A stretch of 64,000 nucleotides of DNA, taken from Aquanectria penicillioides. Lineage: Eukaryota > Ascomycota > Sordariomycetes > Hypocreales > Nectriaceae. Position 1 is the stretch's first letter. Each line of letters begins with the position of its first letter. Below the pieces are notes generated by a model, which saw only the letters and a list, made by a program, of their open reading frames with translations, was not told where the DNA came from and did not search any database. The stretch lies in the NCBI GenBank assembly GCA_003415625.1, contig PYIU01000011.1:1811001-1875000 (forward strand). Direction: 5' to 3'. Shown piece by piece: positions 49,050 to 60,917 of this stretch. The position numbers and the translations under genes are program-made.

Positions 49050-50584
49050 TGGTGCAAAGAACGTGGAAGAACTTGAAAATAAGAACTTAAAACTGAGTGA
49101 TGTTATCAGTTCGAGAAAAATGCAGATGGGACGTTGAGATTTTGACTGAATTTATATCCGGATATCGGGTCTAATGGCGAGCGTTCCGAGAGGCCTCTTC
49201 AAGTTGGGTGCGCCACAACGCCCTGTGAGGAACAAATAACCCTTGTCTAGCCGACTACATTCAATTATAGGCAGTAACTTGCGCCTCGGGACCAGATTGA
49301 AGGGTGGGGAACGGGTTCATTACATGAATGTAAAATACTAGATTTGTTTAATAATCGGGATTTCGTATTCGTACTCGGTACTTGACATACGAACGAATTA
49401 CGAATACCGGCAGTTTGGTAAACTAGATGCTCCAATAGAACCCCATACATTTTTCAAACGCGAACTAGGTCTTTTTAAGCCGTGTGCAAGTGTAGGCAAC
49501 CCCGTAGTGGAAACGTGTGGCTCCTGCATATCTGAAGGAAGCGATCCAAGCAATGAAGTCACATATTGTACTCGCAAACCAAGGAGAAATAACACGTAGC
49601 TACAGCCTCCCTCAAAATCTCCCTAGGGCCATAAATAGAACCTGTTTCCTCATTGACTTCCGAATCTTTTTCACCCATAATCCATTAGCAGAGCAGCTCC
49701 AACTTTCACACTGTGCCTGAAAGGCATGTCGGCTCTATTTTACATTTCTACGAAGCATTTCAAATACCTGTATTCAAACTTAAGGCTTTATTGTCGGATG
49801 TTAAGGCAGGATCAAAAGTCTGACATCTCTACCGTCGAAGCCGAGATTGAGATTGAACTGATGCCAGTTAAGCTTATGGATGGCTGTGATTGCATGCGCC
49901 CGGTTCTGTCCTTTCATGTTACCCCAACTATTAGGTAGAGCATTAAAAATACAATGGGCACTATTGACACTTTTTTATGGTGTCTGCGCTACACCAACAA
50001 TAGCATTTCCATTTACGGTTTATTTACTGAAGTGTGCAGAATACCTAAAGCCCGCTGATCTAGACCTGGATCTCTTTATGGGTGATAGATAGATAATCGA
50101 TGTCGCTCGAGACTTGGAGTTTCTATGTCTTGATGTGCACATAATTTCTGATCGTAGTTATTCGTCATGAGGCCATGGGGCTAACTAAGATGCAATGGAT
50201 TGCGTTGACTTGAAAACATCGGTCATTGGACAATCTAGCACCAGGACTGGCGCGAAATTGCTATTCCGTCCCGTTTTGGAGGCGTCATGTGTGCAGGTTC
50301 TGGAACAGGCTGTGATATCTTGGCTATGTTTAAGCGGCAGGATTGGCTATCTCGTGGCGCTAAATGATCATAAACAATACTATTGCTGCAGCTGACATCT
50401 GTTTAGTGCAGCTCGAAAATTCGCAAGCCACAATTGGGTTGGTGGTGGGACTATTAAACTAGGGCTCACCTCCCAAGACATTGGACTGCGACGGCGCTGT
50501 CTACACATAACCGTCCTCCAGTGTTGCATCGAAGTCGTAACACCCGCCTGCGTGACCATAATAGATTGTCCTCAGCTTACCAAC
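49050..50584. other. Intergenic, about 1.5 kb
   Basis: Contains the promoters of the thiolase gene (leftward) and of the metzincin-like gene (rightward). No supported gene, repeat or RNA was seen. Confidence 0.5.
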
Positions 50585-53047
50585 ATGACTTCTCCTAATC
50601 CCGGCTCCAAGTTCTGCAGAGAGGTCAAAATTCCCCAGTCTCCCAACACAGCCACCCAGGAAGCGAAGCTCAACAACGAAAGATATGGGTTTAGAGTAAC
50701 GAAAGCTATTCTTACCGAAAGTAAAAAGTTGTGGAAAGCAAATAACGCAATTCGGTACGGCTGGGCTTCTGGAGCGTATGGCGGCACCGCGGTACAGCAC
50801 AATAAAGTCGCAGTCACCATCCAAGAATGGACGTTGTACGGAGACGTCAAGTTCAGTCAAATCGACTCTGCCACAGAAGAATCTTTGGATATAACTATTT
50901 CTTTTGACTCTTCGCCAACTGAAGGATCATGGTGCTTGGTTGGTACAGACAGTTTGAAGGCGGCACAAGGTCGACCGACTATGAACCTCAGCTCCATCGA
51001 CGAAAACAACACCGCTCTGACGAACGCGGAGAGAGCCATTATCCTTCACCAGGTAAAAAGCTTTTCAGAAGATATGAATGTCATATCAAATTAATGGCTA
51101 ATCTTGGAACTCTCAAGTTCGGTCATGCGCTGGGTATGCTACATGAACACGCTAGTCCAGCCAGAAATGGAGTTGCTTTGAGGAGCATCGACGCTTTTTA
51201 CCGCAACACTCCCGGCTGGACTGAAACCGAAAGTAAAGCCCAAATGTAAGTTGAGATTCCAAACTTTGCTATTGGAAACGCTACGTCGCGCATGTTAATC
51301 CGAACAATCAGCCTGGACAATTACAACATGGCAAATATCACTTCCTTCACGGAAGTTAGTACCACCAGCATCATGCATTACCCTATGCCGGCGCTGATTA
51401 CGGGTCTCCCATTTGATATTGATTACAATTCAGTACTCAACGAAGCTGACAAGGCTTACATTACCATCATGTATCCACTTGCATCTCCCAAGAATGACTC
51501 TGGGTGGTCGATTGAAAGGGCGGTGCAAGTTTTGGGCATCACGGTAGATGATCCACCAACGGCAAAGAAAATCATTGATTTGGGAAATATTGGAAGGAGC
51601 ACTGGTACGATTGATGTTGAGAAAATACGCGAACTTGTCTCCCTCTGGACCTCCAAGGCTAATGGGGTTGCAATCGAACCCGTGAACCCACCAACCCCAG
51701 AGCCGAGTCGACCTGATCCCCAAATCAACGCATTCTCTTCTAGCATGTGTATCACAGATGAAATTTGGAATTATGAGACTTCTAGTGGTAAGTTGCCTGC
51801 TGTAGGCGCCGGTCGGCTCAGTTTCGATTCGAGTTCGCTTCCCCGTATTGGCATCAACTCCTCAGCAAACGGCAATTTGGCGTACACCCGCAAGATAAGC
51901 TGGACCGTTATTGACTGTCCCAAATCGAAAAATGAGTCAAAAAGCACCATAACCGCGACACAATTCCAGCTCCAGCTACTCGACCAGGCCTTGAAAGACT
52001 GCGCCAAAGTGGCTAGCGTGGAATTCGTCAAACGTACTGAAAGTCCCGCACTTATCTTTACATTCCAGAAGTACCACTACGCAACGGGTAAAGAGATCAC
52101 GACGACCGACCGGATTAATCGGAGTTATTGTAAACCTAGTAATGTACTTCCTAAGACAGTAACGTACGATCCGGCAAATACGGACAAGATCCGGGCTTCT
52201 GGACAGCCTCAAGTCAAGCACACAGTCTGCCTTCGTGGGATTTCCGAAACAATAGAGGCCGGGGACAAGGTCTCGGAGGCAGTCTTCCGGGATCGGGAAA
52301 CAAGTGGAAAGCTGAAAAATGTGCACATCGATCTCCGAACGATCAGACATCAGGTCAGTGATTTAGATCTTCGCTAGGTAGATGCGTGGAAATTGGTAAC
52401 AGACAACCTTTCTAACCATGTACAGATTTGTCATTTCCTGGGCTTGAACCACGAGAACTGCGGAGTGTATGGCTATGCTGTGTTCAACAAGAATATTGTA
52501 AGCATAAAAAGCAAGGACACAATAAGATTTGCCCTTCGGTCTAACTGCCGTGACAGAAGCTTGATGGACTCGTTGATGCTGAGAGTCTTGTATCGTCGAA
52601 ATTGGACACTGGATCAGTCATGGACTCTTTAAGCTTGTAGGCTCAATGTTCTGGCTGACAAAGAAGACCGGTTTCTAACACGTTGAATCTAGGCCGACAT
52701 CGCTCAAGAGCCTCAAATCCATTGGCGACAACCCCGTTCTTGTTAGAACCACATTCGAGCTGAGCAAATACGATCGAGCCAGAATTGCACTACTTCATCC
52801 TGGTAAAGCTCTTGACGCGGAAAAGATCAAAGCAGCAGGTTCTGACTTAGACCTGTCTACGCCTGTTATCATCAAGCTTCAAGGACTGGCCAAGCGGGGC
52901 CTTTGGTGCGACTTTCGTCAAATATATCTCAATGCAATGAAGAGGCAGAGGGATGAATGGGATATGGTCACCAATGATATCGCAGACTCTATCCAGAAGG
53001 TAAATCACGGATCTATCCTGGTCGACAAGGGTGTAGCGAAAGTATGA
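50585..53047 (+). CDS. Double metzincin-like protein with HQxxHxxGxxHE motifs
   Basis: Six exons (50585-51052, 51118-51245, 51312-52353, 52426-52497, 52557-52636, 52693-53047) encode 714 residues with agreeing phases. Domain 1 has LHQFGHALGMLHEHASP (residues ~154-170) and a Met-turn TTSIMHYPMP (Met220), the astacin/metzincin layout. Domain 2 has RHQICHFLGLNHEN (residues ~544-557) and a weaker Met-turn-like GSVMDSLSLP. In both, the catalytic Glu of HExxH is Gln. In both, a phase-0 intron falls right after that Gln codon, so the second domain arose by duplication including the intron. No signal peptide is visible, so it may be intracellular or need another first exon. It could be a pseudoprotease or zinc-binding scaffold. 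The stop at 53047 is the first in frame; a further 3' exon cannot be excluded. Confidence 0.7.
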
Positions 53048-54458
53048 TCGTACTCCACTTTCTCGAAATCGGCAAAGTCCCCTGGTAGCTAATGCTGAAA
53101 AACTTTCCAATTCATACTAACGACCGCCAAACATGGTTTACGATCTTTAAATTCAGTGTGATAATATCCTAATGGCTTGTGGTCGATTGCTCAGAAAACA
53201 TTCAACGTCGGCTTAGACTGTTGTTATTTCTCCATTCCTAATTACGGCCTATCTGTATTCTCCTCACGGCACTTGATCTCACGGATGAGGCAAATCTCCT
53301 CTTGGTTACTATGATTGTCCACTGGGCTATCTCACACCGAGGACCCTTTGTGACACAACCCACAGCCACCACCCACTCCTTTTTAATTCCTATCATGCGT
53401 CTAGAAATCAAATCAGATGCCGTACATGCTAAGCAGTCATTTTTCGTAACCATTAACCACGAACTGCGCTGGTGTGAGTATTATCAGAGAAGCTATTAGA
53501 TTCTGTATCTGATATGAGTCCCGAGTAACTATTGGAACTGGGCAGAAAGCTGATACCGGGAATGATCAGTTAACTTCAAGTGTCTCCCTTGTCGGAAAAT
53601 TCATGATGAGATAACGCTTTGCCTGAGCTGACTAGCATGAACTTATGGAATATACCACATATCATTTCCGTCCTCAACACCAACAAACTTTCAGTCAATG
53701 ATCATCAACCGTACACGATAAAATTACTCGTCAACCTTCTCTGGCCGTGGCTGCAGTTAATGCTGCTCCCGCAACAAGGATGGAAGAAATTAAGCCCCGA
53801 TGTTCTTTATTACACAAAAATGTAATCCTAGTCTCTCTCTCTGCCTGTCAATTGTTGTCCATTACTTTCTTGTTATGTTCTCCTAGGCTCTGGGCTAGGT
53901 GCTTGGGGAAATGTGAGATGAAAAATTCGTTGTCAGATTAATGTTAACTATTGGTGAAGATATTTGACCAAGGGATAGATCTGGAGCTGAAATTCATGAT
54001 ACAAAAGGTTCTGCGACACCAGATGCGAGGGTATGTATCGCTTCCACTGTGAGATACATTTCGCCACTTATGACTTGTTTGTGCTACTTATACTTGAGGG
54101 GCTTGGTTACTAGTAACCTGTGATCATAAACAATGGTTCAGGGAGCCTGTGTCAACTTCAATGGGCTGGGATGGGGCCGTTAGTTGATCGAGGTTTTATT
54201 ACGGGAATGGCGTAGAGTTCAAAGTCAAGTCAGGTCTTGAATCTTGGGTTGATGGCCTCCATTAGGAGATGTAATAACATGGAGTTTGAATTCAAATTTA
54301 ACCAACGTGGCAAGCCTAGTGCATTCAAGAAACATCAAGGTAGGCTGCACATGAATGCCAATGTGACAAATTGAAGTGTTTTTAAATACACCATCAGGCT
54401 AGCTATCAATTGACTTAAATACCTGTGAGTCTAGCTTAATTCCTAAATAATATAGAAC
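53048..54458. other. Intergenic between two convergent genes
   Basis: About 1.4 kb with short open frames only and no recognisable feature. Confidence 0.5.
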
Positions 54459-56035
54459 TCAGGTAAGTTTCTTAACTCGTATTGGAATATTTGCGAAATA
54501 TGATGAATCAATGATGAAATATGCCGCAAACACAGCCAGAATAAGGGGCAATGACACTGCCAAATATATCCAAAACTTTACGGCCCCTGGCATATAATCA
54601 TCGGACATGCTAAACAAGGAAGATATGTAGGCCAGTGGGATAAATATTAGGCCGACGATGGTGAGAGCCTTGGCACTCTTGCTTTCTCGCAAGGCATGTC
54701 GATTTCCGGCCATGCCAACGAGGGCGGTGATGGATGAATTTAGTGAAAGAACGCGATTCCGCAAATCACCGTACATGCTGTGAATGAATTGAAAATCAAC
54801 AACAACATTTTCCCACGTTTGTGCTTGTTCCATGATCGGTTGAGTTAGTGGTATCTTGCATTGAAGCATGAGCCATTCCAGATCCTGGCAATACTCCGCC
54901 ATCCGTCGCTCCAATGTTTGAACGGAGCGCCACTGTTCCTCCACGGTTGCTACGCTGTATCCAACATTTTGACGATGAGAGATATGCCACTGCGTGTTCG
55001 CGATGACGGTTGTTAGGAAGTCAACATGTTGCATGTAATGACTAGCAATGATTTTCTTGACCAGAAAGTCGATGCTGTTCAAATTGTCCGTGTTTATGAA
55101 ATTCCCCAAGTTAACCAGGTAGAAACATATATCATCCATCAGGGAAATCCTCGGAGGTCCACGCCTTATCTGCGTCTGGATATAATGAGGAGTGAAATCG
55201 ACATAACCTCCCTGCATGGGCACGTGTGGAACTTCCACTGACTTGCGTGAGCCGACACTTTTAATTCTAAGCAGAGGTGGGTCGGTGATCACCACAACTG
55301 TGCATTGATTTGTGTTAGTTTTAGGATAACGAAACCAATCGATTGATCTCTATCAAGTTTAAAAGATGACTTACCATCCCATCCGCTTCCACCTTTGCGA
55401 TGTCTAACCCAAATAGAACACTTTCTTCTGATCACGCCAATTCTTGACACGGAGCGAACTAGCTGCGTAATGCCGATGTCTCGTCCACTATCAGCGCAGC
55501 ATATGCTGCTCTGTCCCATCCAATGCTCATTGTCTGTCACAAAGTCATGGGCCATCTTGAATGGTTCAAAATACTTGAGGGTCACAAACTCTCGGTTTGC
55601 CATCAGGCCGGGAAGAACCGGGCCATCAGATGCAGTTCGTTGAAGAGTGTGAGCGATGACAACGATTCTCTCGTGCTCGACGAAGAATGAAGGATGCATT
55701 TTAAAGTGGGATCCCACCACGCCAATGAACTCTGGGTTGAGCCCTTGCATTATGATCAATCTTCTTTCATTGGGGTTGCGATATGGCGCCTGCGCATTTA
55801 AGGAACCAGCCAGAGCAGCAGCGTCGTGATAAGTTGAGTGATGGCGAAAAGATTGGCCGGACAACGTCCGAAATACCACGGCCTTGACTCTAGCCTGTTC
55901 CCATGGTGTCCTCTGTCTGGATTCTGCCTTGGGGTCTCGACGACGCAAGCGGGGATCCGATGCGACGAGATCGTCAACTAGGTCGGCATAGTCGTCTTCC
56001 GCACTTAACCAGGAATAACTTTGACTTTGGGCCAT
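54459..56035 (-). CDS. CorA-like divalent cation transporter-type membrane protein
   Basis: Exon 1 is 56035-55375 and exon 2 is 55297-54459; the 77-bp intron has GTAAGT, a CTAAC branch site and TGCACAG. The product is 499 residues. A large soluble N-terminal part is followed by a long helical stretch (EEQWRSVQTLERRMAEYCQD) and two closely spaced C-terminal membrane segments (ALTIVGLIFIPLAYISSLF and FWIYLAVSLPLILAVFAAYF). This is the CorA/Mrs2 layout. The signature GMN after the first segment is not kept (SMSDDYMPG here), as in many fungal CorA-like proteins, so magnesium transport is not assured. Confidence 0.75.
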
Positions 56036-56779
56036 GATAGGAAATGTTATTGCCAAGTAGAGAGAGGGGGCGCTATTGGAGCGATTGCGATGCGAACTTT
56101 CACTTCGAAACAGTGCATCTTGCTTTCAACTGACGCTGGACTGATAATTTCTCAAATTCGACTATGCAGTGGGTGTTGTTGGTTGCGCATTCAACGGAGA
56201 TGACAAGGGTAAGGGTGAGAATGACCAAGGATAAGTCGAGATTAGACGCCTTACGTAACGAACATGCATTGTAGGGCTGCTGCGGGCGCCAAAAGAGCGC
56301 TAATGAAAGATAAGGGCGATTTCTTTTGCATCGAAGGCTGGCCTTTTCATAGAGGCCGCCTGGTGTAAAAGCTATCGCAAAACTTACTTCAAGAAGTGAA
56401 AAGATTTTATGAAGAGAGGATACTCGTATTTTCCCGACACTTCTCTACCCAACTGCCCTAATAGCTTTTCAGCAACTCTATCAACCGGTGTCGCTACATC
56501 CATTGCCAAGCATCCAAGCTGACATACTCATGCAGTTCGATTTCTCTCACCCCAGTTACAGCAATTCGGCTTTTGGCTCCTGGCTCCAGTGTGCCGTTTT
56601 ACAGGCACTTAGACTTAGTTGTAATATATCGGGCACACCTGGATAGTGTCCCCTATGTTCTTCGCCGCTATTTGTCAGGCTTGGCTGACTCTCTCCTTCG
56701 CCTCGATAGAAAGAGCCTTCTCTCTATGAGCCTAATCTGGGATTGCCTTCCACAGGTCTCTGTGGCTCGACCAAATAAT
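56036..56779. other. Intergenic, promoter of the CorA-like gene and 3' region of FTR1
   Basis: No supported gene. The plus-strand open frame running through 56573-57100 is an antisense shadow of the FTR1 last exon plus flanking sequence. Confidence 0.5.
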
Positions 56780-58039
56780 TTAAGGAAGATCAGTAGCAGA
56801 GGAGGTAGCGCCATTTTTGGGGCTATCTTCTTGACTTGTGTTAGCTGCACTGTTTCTCATCTCAACAAGTTGCTCTCCCTGACGTTCCTGGGCCGGCTTT
56901 GCTTTCATCAACGGGTACCGGCCATGAGTCTCGCGATATCGCAAGACGAAGAACATAGTCGAAATACAAATCCAGTATACGTTGTAGGAGATAACGGAGC
57001 CGTACGTAGCAGAGTTGTTCCAGCCGAACACTGCGTTGAGGATTCCCCACCCACCTCCACCATTCAGCTGAGGGCTGCAACACTATCGAGGTCATGTTAG
57101 TACATCGCGGTATATTCTCCCCCGGAAGACATATCTCACATTGACATGCCACACGCTCTTGTCGATGTCGTAAGAGCCTGGACCGGCACCAGCCTCAGCA
57201 GCATCGCCGCCAACACGCTGGTTCCATTGTTGTGTCTCGAAAAACCAGACCGATCGAGAAAACAGGCCTGCAGCTACAATGTAAAGGAAGCAGGTGGATA
57301 TAACCAGGAATAGCTGTATCTTGGTTGTTGAACCGCTCCTTCGAGAGTCATTAATTAATCCGTCACATGGATTTCAAGTCATTGACTTACTTGTATATGA
57401 TGTAACCAACAATTGAGCCGACGATCAGGCCAACAATCACAGGAAGTGGAATGGCTGTTGCTGGTGCAGAGAACGAGACTCCCGCTACGAACACGATCGC
57501 TTCAATTCCTTCTCTCAAAATCGTGACAAATGGGAGAATAAACATTGCGTATTTCTCAAAGAAACGCTTGATCGAGCTCTGGCCCATCTTAGCCCCAATC
57601 GGTGCCTCGATCGATTGAGCAAACTTCTTTCTCCATTTTTCCTGCATTTGTCCAATACGAAGCAAGGCGACACCCATCACCGAGATGATGATGGAAGCGA
57701 GTAGAGAGAAAGCACCCTCATAATAATATTCATGCGCCTTCCAGCTGTCTCGACCGACGCCATAGAAGACCCCGATGATGGCACCAGCAATGATCATACA
57801 GAACAGGAATCCAGTTCCAGTCCCAAGCCAAACCTAGATTTATCGTAAGTTAGTGCATTTCGGGAAGCAGGACTGAATAATACCTGATTGCGTAGCTTTT
57901 TGTACACAGTGACATCGCCATCGACTCCATTCAAGGTCTGCTTTAGGAACGCAAGCAAAATTGAAACGATGATAACTGTCTCCAAAGTCTCTCGGAAGAC
58001 TACCAGGAAGACTGGTACTGAGAAGACATTCGGTGCCAT
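56780..58039 (-). CDS. FTR1: High-affinity iron permease
   Basis: Four exons (58039-57884, 57833-57391, 57338-57140, 57082-56780) encode 366 residues. The start is [25 protein letters not shown] is the first REXLE iron-binding motif. The second, REGIE, lies in [20 protein letters not shown]. Seven membrane segments are expected, and the C-terminal tail is hydrophilic. Ftr1 takes up ferric iron produced by a partner ferroxidase (Fet3-type multicopper oxidase) at the plasma membrane under iron shortage. The partner gene is often the divergent neighbour in fungi, but none is seen in the 1.6 kb upstream. A SreA-type GATA site lies about 200 bp upstream of the ATG. Confidence 0.93.
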
Positions 58040-59685
58040 GTTTGGAGAACACAATGGCCGGTGTGCTGATGTGTCTCTGAACTAAAATTGACAGCGAAAG
58101 GATATACAGAATTGGTGAGGGGTTGTATGATGATGTTTAAAGGTTCGTCAAAGTAAAGGATCTGATTACAGGCACGACAAATTCGAGCATCGGCTGATCA
58201 AAGTCCCTGAGCAAATTCTGCTGAGGTGGTCGGGCTTATCAGATCGAACCAACTTCGCTTCGTCTTGCATAAGGTAACATCCAAGCATGACTGATCAGAA
58301 AATTTCTCGGATTATCGGCGTTAATCTGATCTGATCAGGTTTCCAATCAAGGTCTAGGGAGAGCCATATGCAAGCCACAAGCCTTCCGGGTCTCCATCTA
58401 ATGTCTAAGTCGCGCTACGTCAGCCGGTTAACCGTGTACGAGCCGACATTACATAAAATGCATTTGAGTATTCGTGTAGACCAGCGCTGATAGTGGTTTT
58501 ATACAATACTTCCTTTGAAATATAGCAGCAGGCTTTGTTCCTGCGTGTTGGGGTTGAACCCCCATAAGATATGGCGGATATGTCATCAGTGTTGACCACG
58601 AAGCGCGCAGTCATCTATGCCCCAATAAGGAATGCAATTGCGTATTTTGTAGCATTTCCTTGTCACATTGCTCTTCAGTGCTTTTGTGATTCAAAGATCC
58701 TTTTTCCCTAATGAGGTGTTATTTACGTCTCTGCAGTCGAGGCCGTGTCAAGTCAGAGCTCAAGCATTTCTACGCAGCAACCACTCTCAGGAAACATGGC
58801 CCGATCATGAAAGTAACCTGGCCATTTCCAACAAGAGAACTCATAATCTAGGCCCAGATTGCACATGAACAACAGTCCTAAAGCAGAACAATTTATGTAT
58901 GTGGCGTTGCCGAAGTGACTTATCAGAAGAGGGATGAAAGGCGGGATCACTGGAGTAACTGCCAGGCTCGGCTTCCGAGCCCAAGCGAGACAAAATAGTT
59001 CAGTACATCATGCAACCAGTCGCGAGCTGATCACTCCCTCCAGGACCTTGTCATGAACTAGCGATCAAGATGAATGCGAACGCCCAGCATCTTTGGTCAC
59101 GATCAATGTGAATCTGATCTAGTTTGACCGCACATCAATTGGAGACATAATGCAAGAAACAATGACGAAGTAAATTGCGTTTCACTGATGGACAATTTCC
59201 GGAGGGAGCTCCATAAATTGAGGTTTCTCGTGGGCCTGTCCTCGAGGGAGGGTTGAGACAGATTCATAGATCCGAGCCTCGGATTTGAGCCATGCTTAGT
59301 CCCGGTAAGGTTATTTCGAAGACACAATACGACAGCTTTAGTGTTGCGCTACTAGAGAAAATTGCGCGCTAATAGGACTTGCACAAGGGATACCGGAACA
59401 ATCGGCATCGCAATGGGGCAAGCAACAGCTAACGTAAGATTAAGCTTCAAATTCTCTTGTTATGGTTACAATTAAGGTACACAGAATGCCGCCGTAAGCG
59501 GTATTTGCTGTTCGGGGGATTTCGCACTGAACCCACAGAATCCACGATGCATATGAGTCGAAGTTCGGATCTAAGCTCAAAGTCTTGTGATAGGACAAGT
59601 CCTGTGGTGGAAATGATGAGAGGGTTTATACTCTCCTTCACCGCCGAGCGTAGCCGGCAAGCGATTGTCCCATATCTGGTTTGGA
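58040..59685. other. Intergenic, upstream region of FTR1
   Basis: Rich in GATA/GATC-type sequences near 58160-58345. No coding sequence supported further right up to the PAP2 gene's 3' end. Confidence 0.5.
58236..58244 (-). promoter_or_regulatory. SreA/Urbs1-type GATA site (ATCTGATAA)
   Basis: Reading the minus strand the site is ATCTGATAA, an exact match to the ATCWGATAA consensus bound by fungal iron-responsive GATA repressors (SreA, SRE, Urbs1). It lies 197 bp upstream of the FTR1 start on the gene's own strand. A one-mismatch plus-strand site, ATCTGATTA, is at 58160-58168. Expected effect: repression of FTR1 in iron-rich conditions. Confidence 0.7.
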
Positions 59686-60917
59686 TTATCGACCAGAGGA
59701 TTGATGTTCCCGGACTCTTTGCATCTCGATGTCGTGATTAAAATGCGAACCATCATCGAAGCGAGGCCTTGGGCCAAGAGACTCAACCACTTCCTCATTG
59801 TGTGCTTCTTCGTGGCCTAGGCCGCGAGTTACGTAGCTCGTAACTCCGACACCAGCCCAAAATGCTCGGTCTCGACTTCTCGGACCCCAGGCCCAGCCAC
59901 CGCCACTAGAAATGGGCAAGTGATAAGCCTTAAAGCTGCAGACCGCCGTTACGGCTCCCATGGAAAAGCCGAACAGAATGTCGAAGCCATGATGACGGAA
60001 ATCAAACCACCGCGTCGAACTGATGAAGACGGCCAGGCAAAATGGGACCAGGGTCAGAACTAGCAGGTAAACTGGAGACGCGGCAGCAGCAAGCGGTTGA
60101 TCAAGAGGACTTGATGATCGGTCCCCCATCTGCCTCTCCAACTGACGAAAAGGGAAAGGGAGTGGAAAGACGACGCGGAACTTGCTGGCAAGGAACAAGG
60201 AGAGGTAAATCAGCCCTGCAGAGCTGGCCGAAGAGTGGCCACTCGGAAAGCTACAGAAGCCATCATTAAGCTTCTTCTTGTCCGTCTGTCGACAAATGTT
60301 CGCCGATACTAGCTGACCTGATGACGTGCTATCCTTATAACCTCCCACGATATATTTGCTAATTTCAGAGATGTCTGCGTCGCATCTGGCGAGGAGGTCT
60401 GGTCGTGGCTTGCCAAACAGGTTCTTCATGGACTGTGTGAAGAACCACACAGCGACCAGAGACAAGGCGAGGCCCAACCAGCCGACATGGATCTCCCAGA
60501 GCTTCTGCTTCCATACTGCAGATTGTGACAGGCCCCTCCGAGACTTGCCTCCTGGAACCAATACAATGACGACGATCGGGATAACGGCGATGGGAACGAC
60601 GGCGCAAAGGATAAGAAGTAAGGGCACCGGAATGGTCTCAGGGTCGGTAATCGGAAATCTATGAGCTGGGATTAGCTTCTCTTGCTTCGGAAATTGTGAA
60701 ATGAGTCCGTGACGCACGAGATATCGGGGTTGGTCAACGAAAACGGTCTCTTCTTGGGGTCAAGGCTGCCCAGAACTGTGGCCACGACCGCAACTGCAAT
60801 CAAGGCGATCCAGTCAAACGCGTATGAAAAGATCAGACGTGGCACAATGTGCGACTTGAAATGAAAGTAAGAGTCATTCATTCTGTAGTAATCAGCATTC
60901 TCCTGCCCAAACGCCAT
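59686..60917 (-). CDS. DPP1: PAP2-family lipid phosphatase (diacylglycerol pyrophosphate phosphatase-like)
   Basis: Exon 1 is 60917-60718 and exon 2 is 60658-59686 (59-bp intron, GTGCGT...CTCATAG), giving 390 residues. The three PAP2 phosphatase motifs are present: KNLFGKPRP, SFPSGHSSAS and SSTRWFDFRHHGFDILFG. About six membrane segments occur, including DWIALIAVAVVATVLG near the N-terminus. The layout matches yeast Dpp1/Lpp1, which remove phosphate from diacylglycerol pyrophosphate and phosphatidate at the vacuole or Golgi membrane. The C-terminal tail is hydrophilic and likely cytosolic. Confidence 0.9.

Noticed and set aside
58490..58570. tRNA-like pattern (5-bp anticodon-type stem GCAGG/CCTGC followed by GGGGTTGAACCCCC)
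   Set aside because: No matching acceptor stem or D-arm, and the T-loop lacks the TTCRA consensus on the plus strand; on the minus strand the arm order is wrong.
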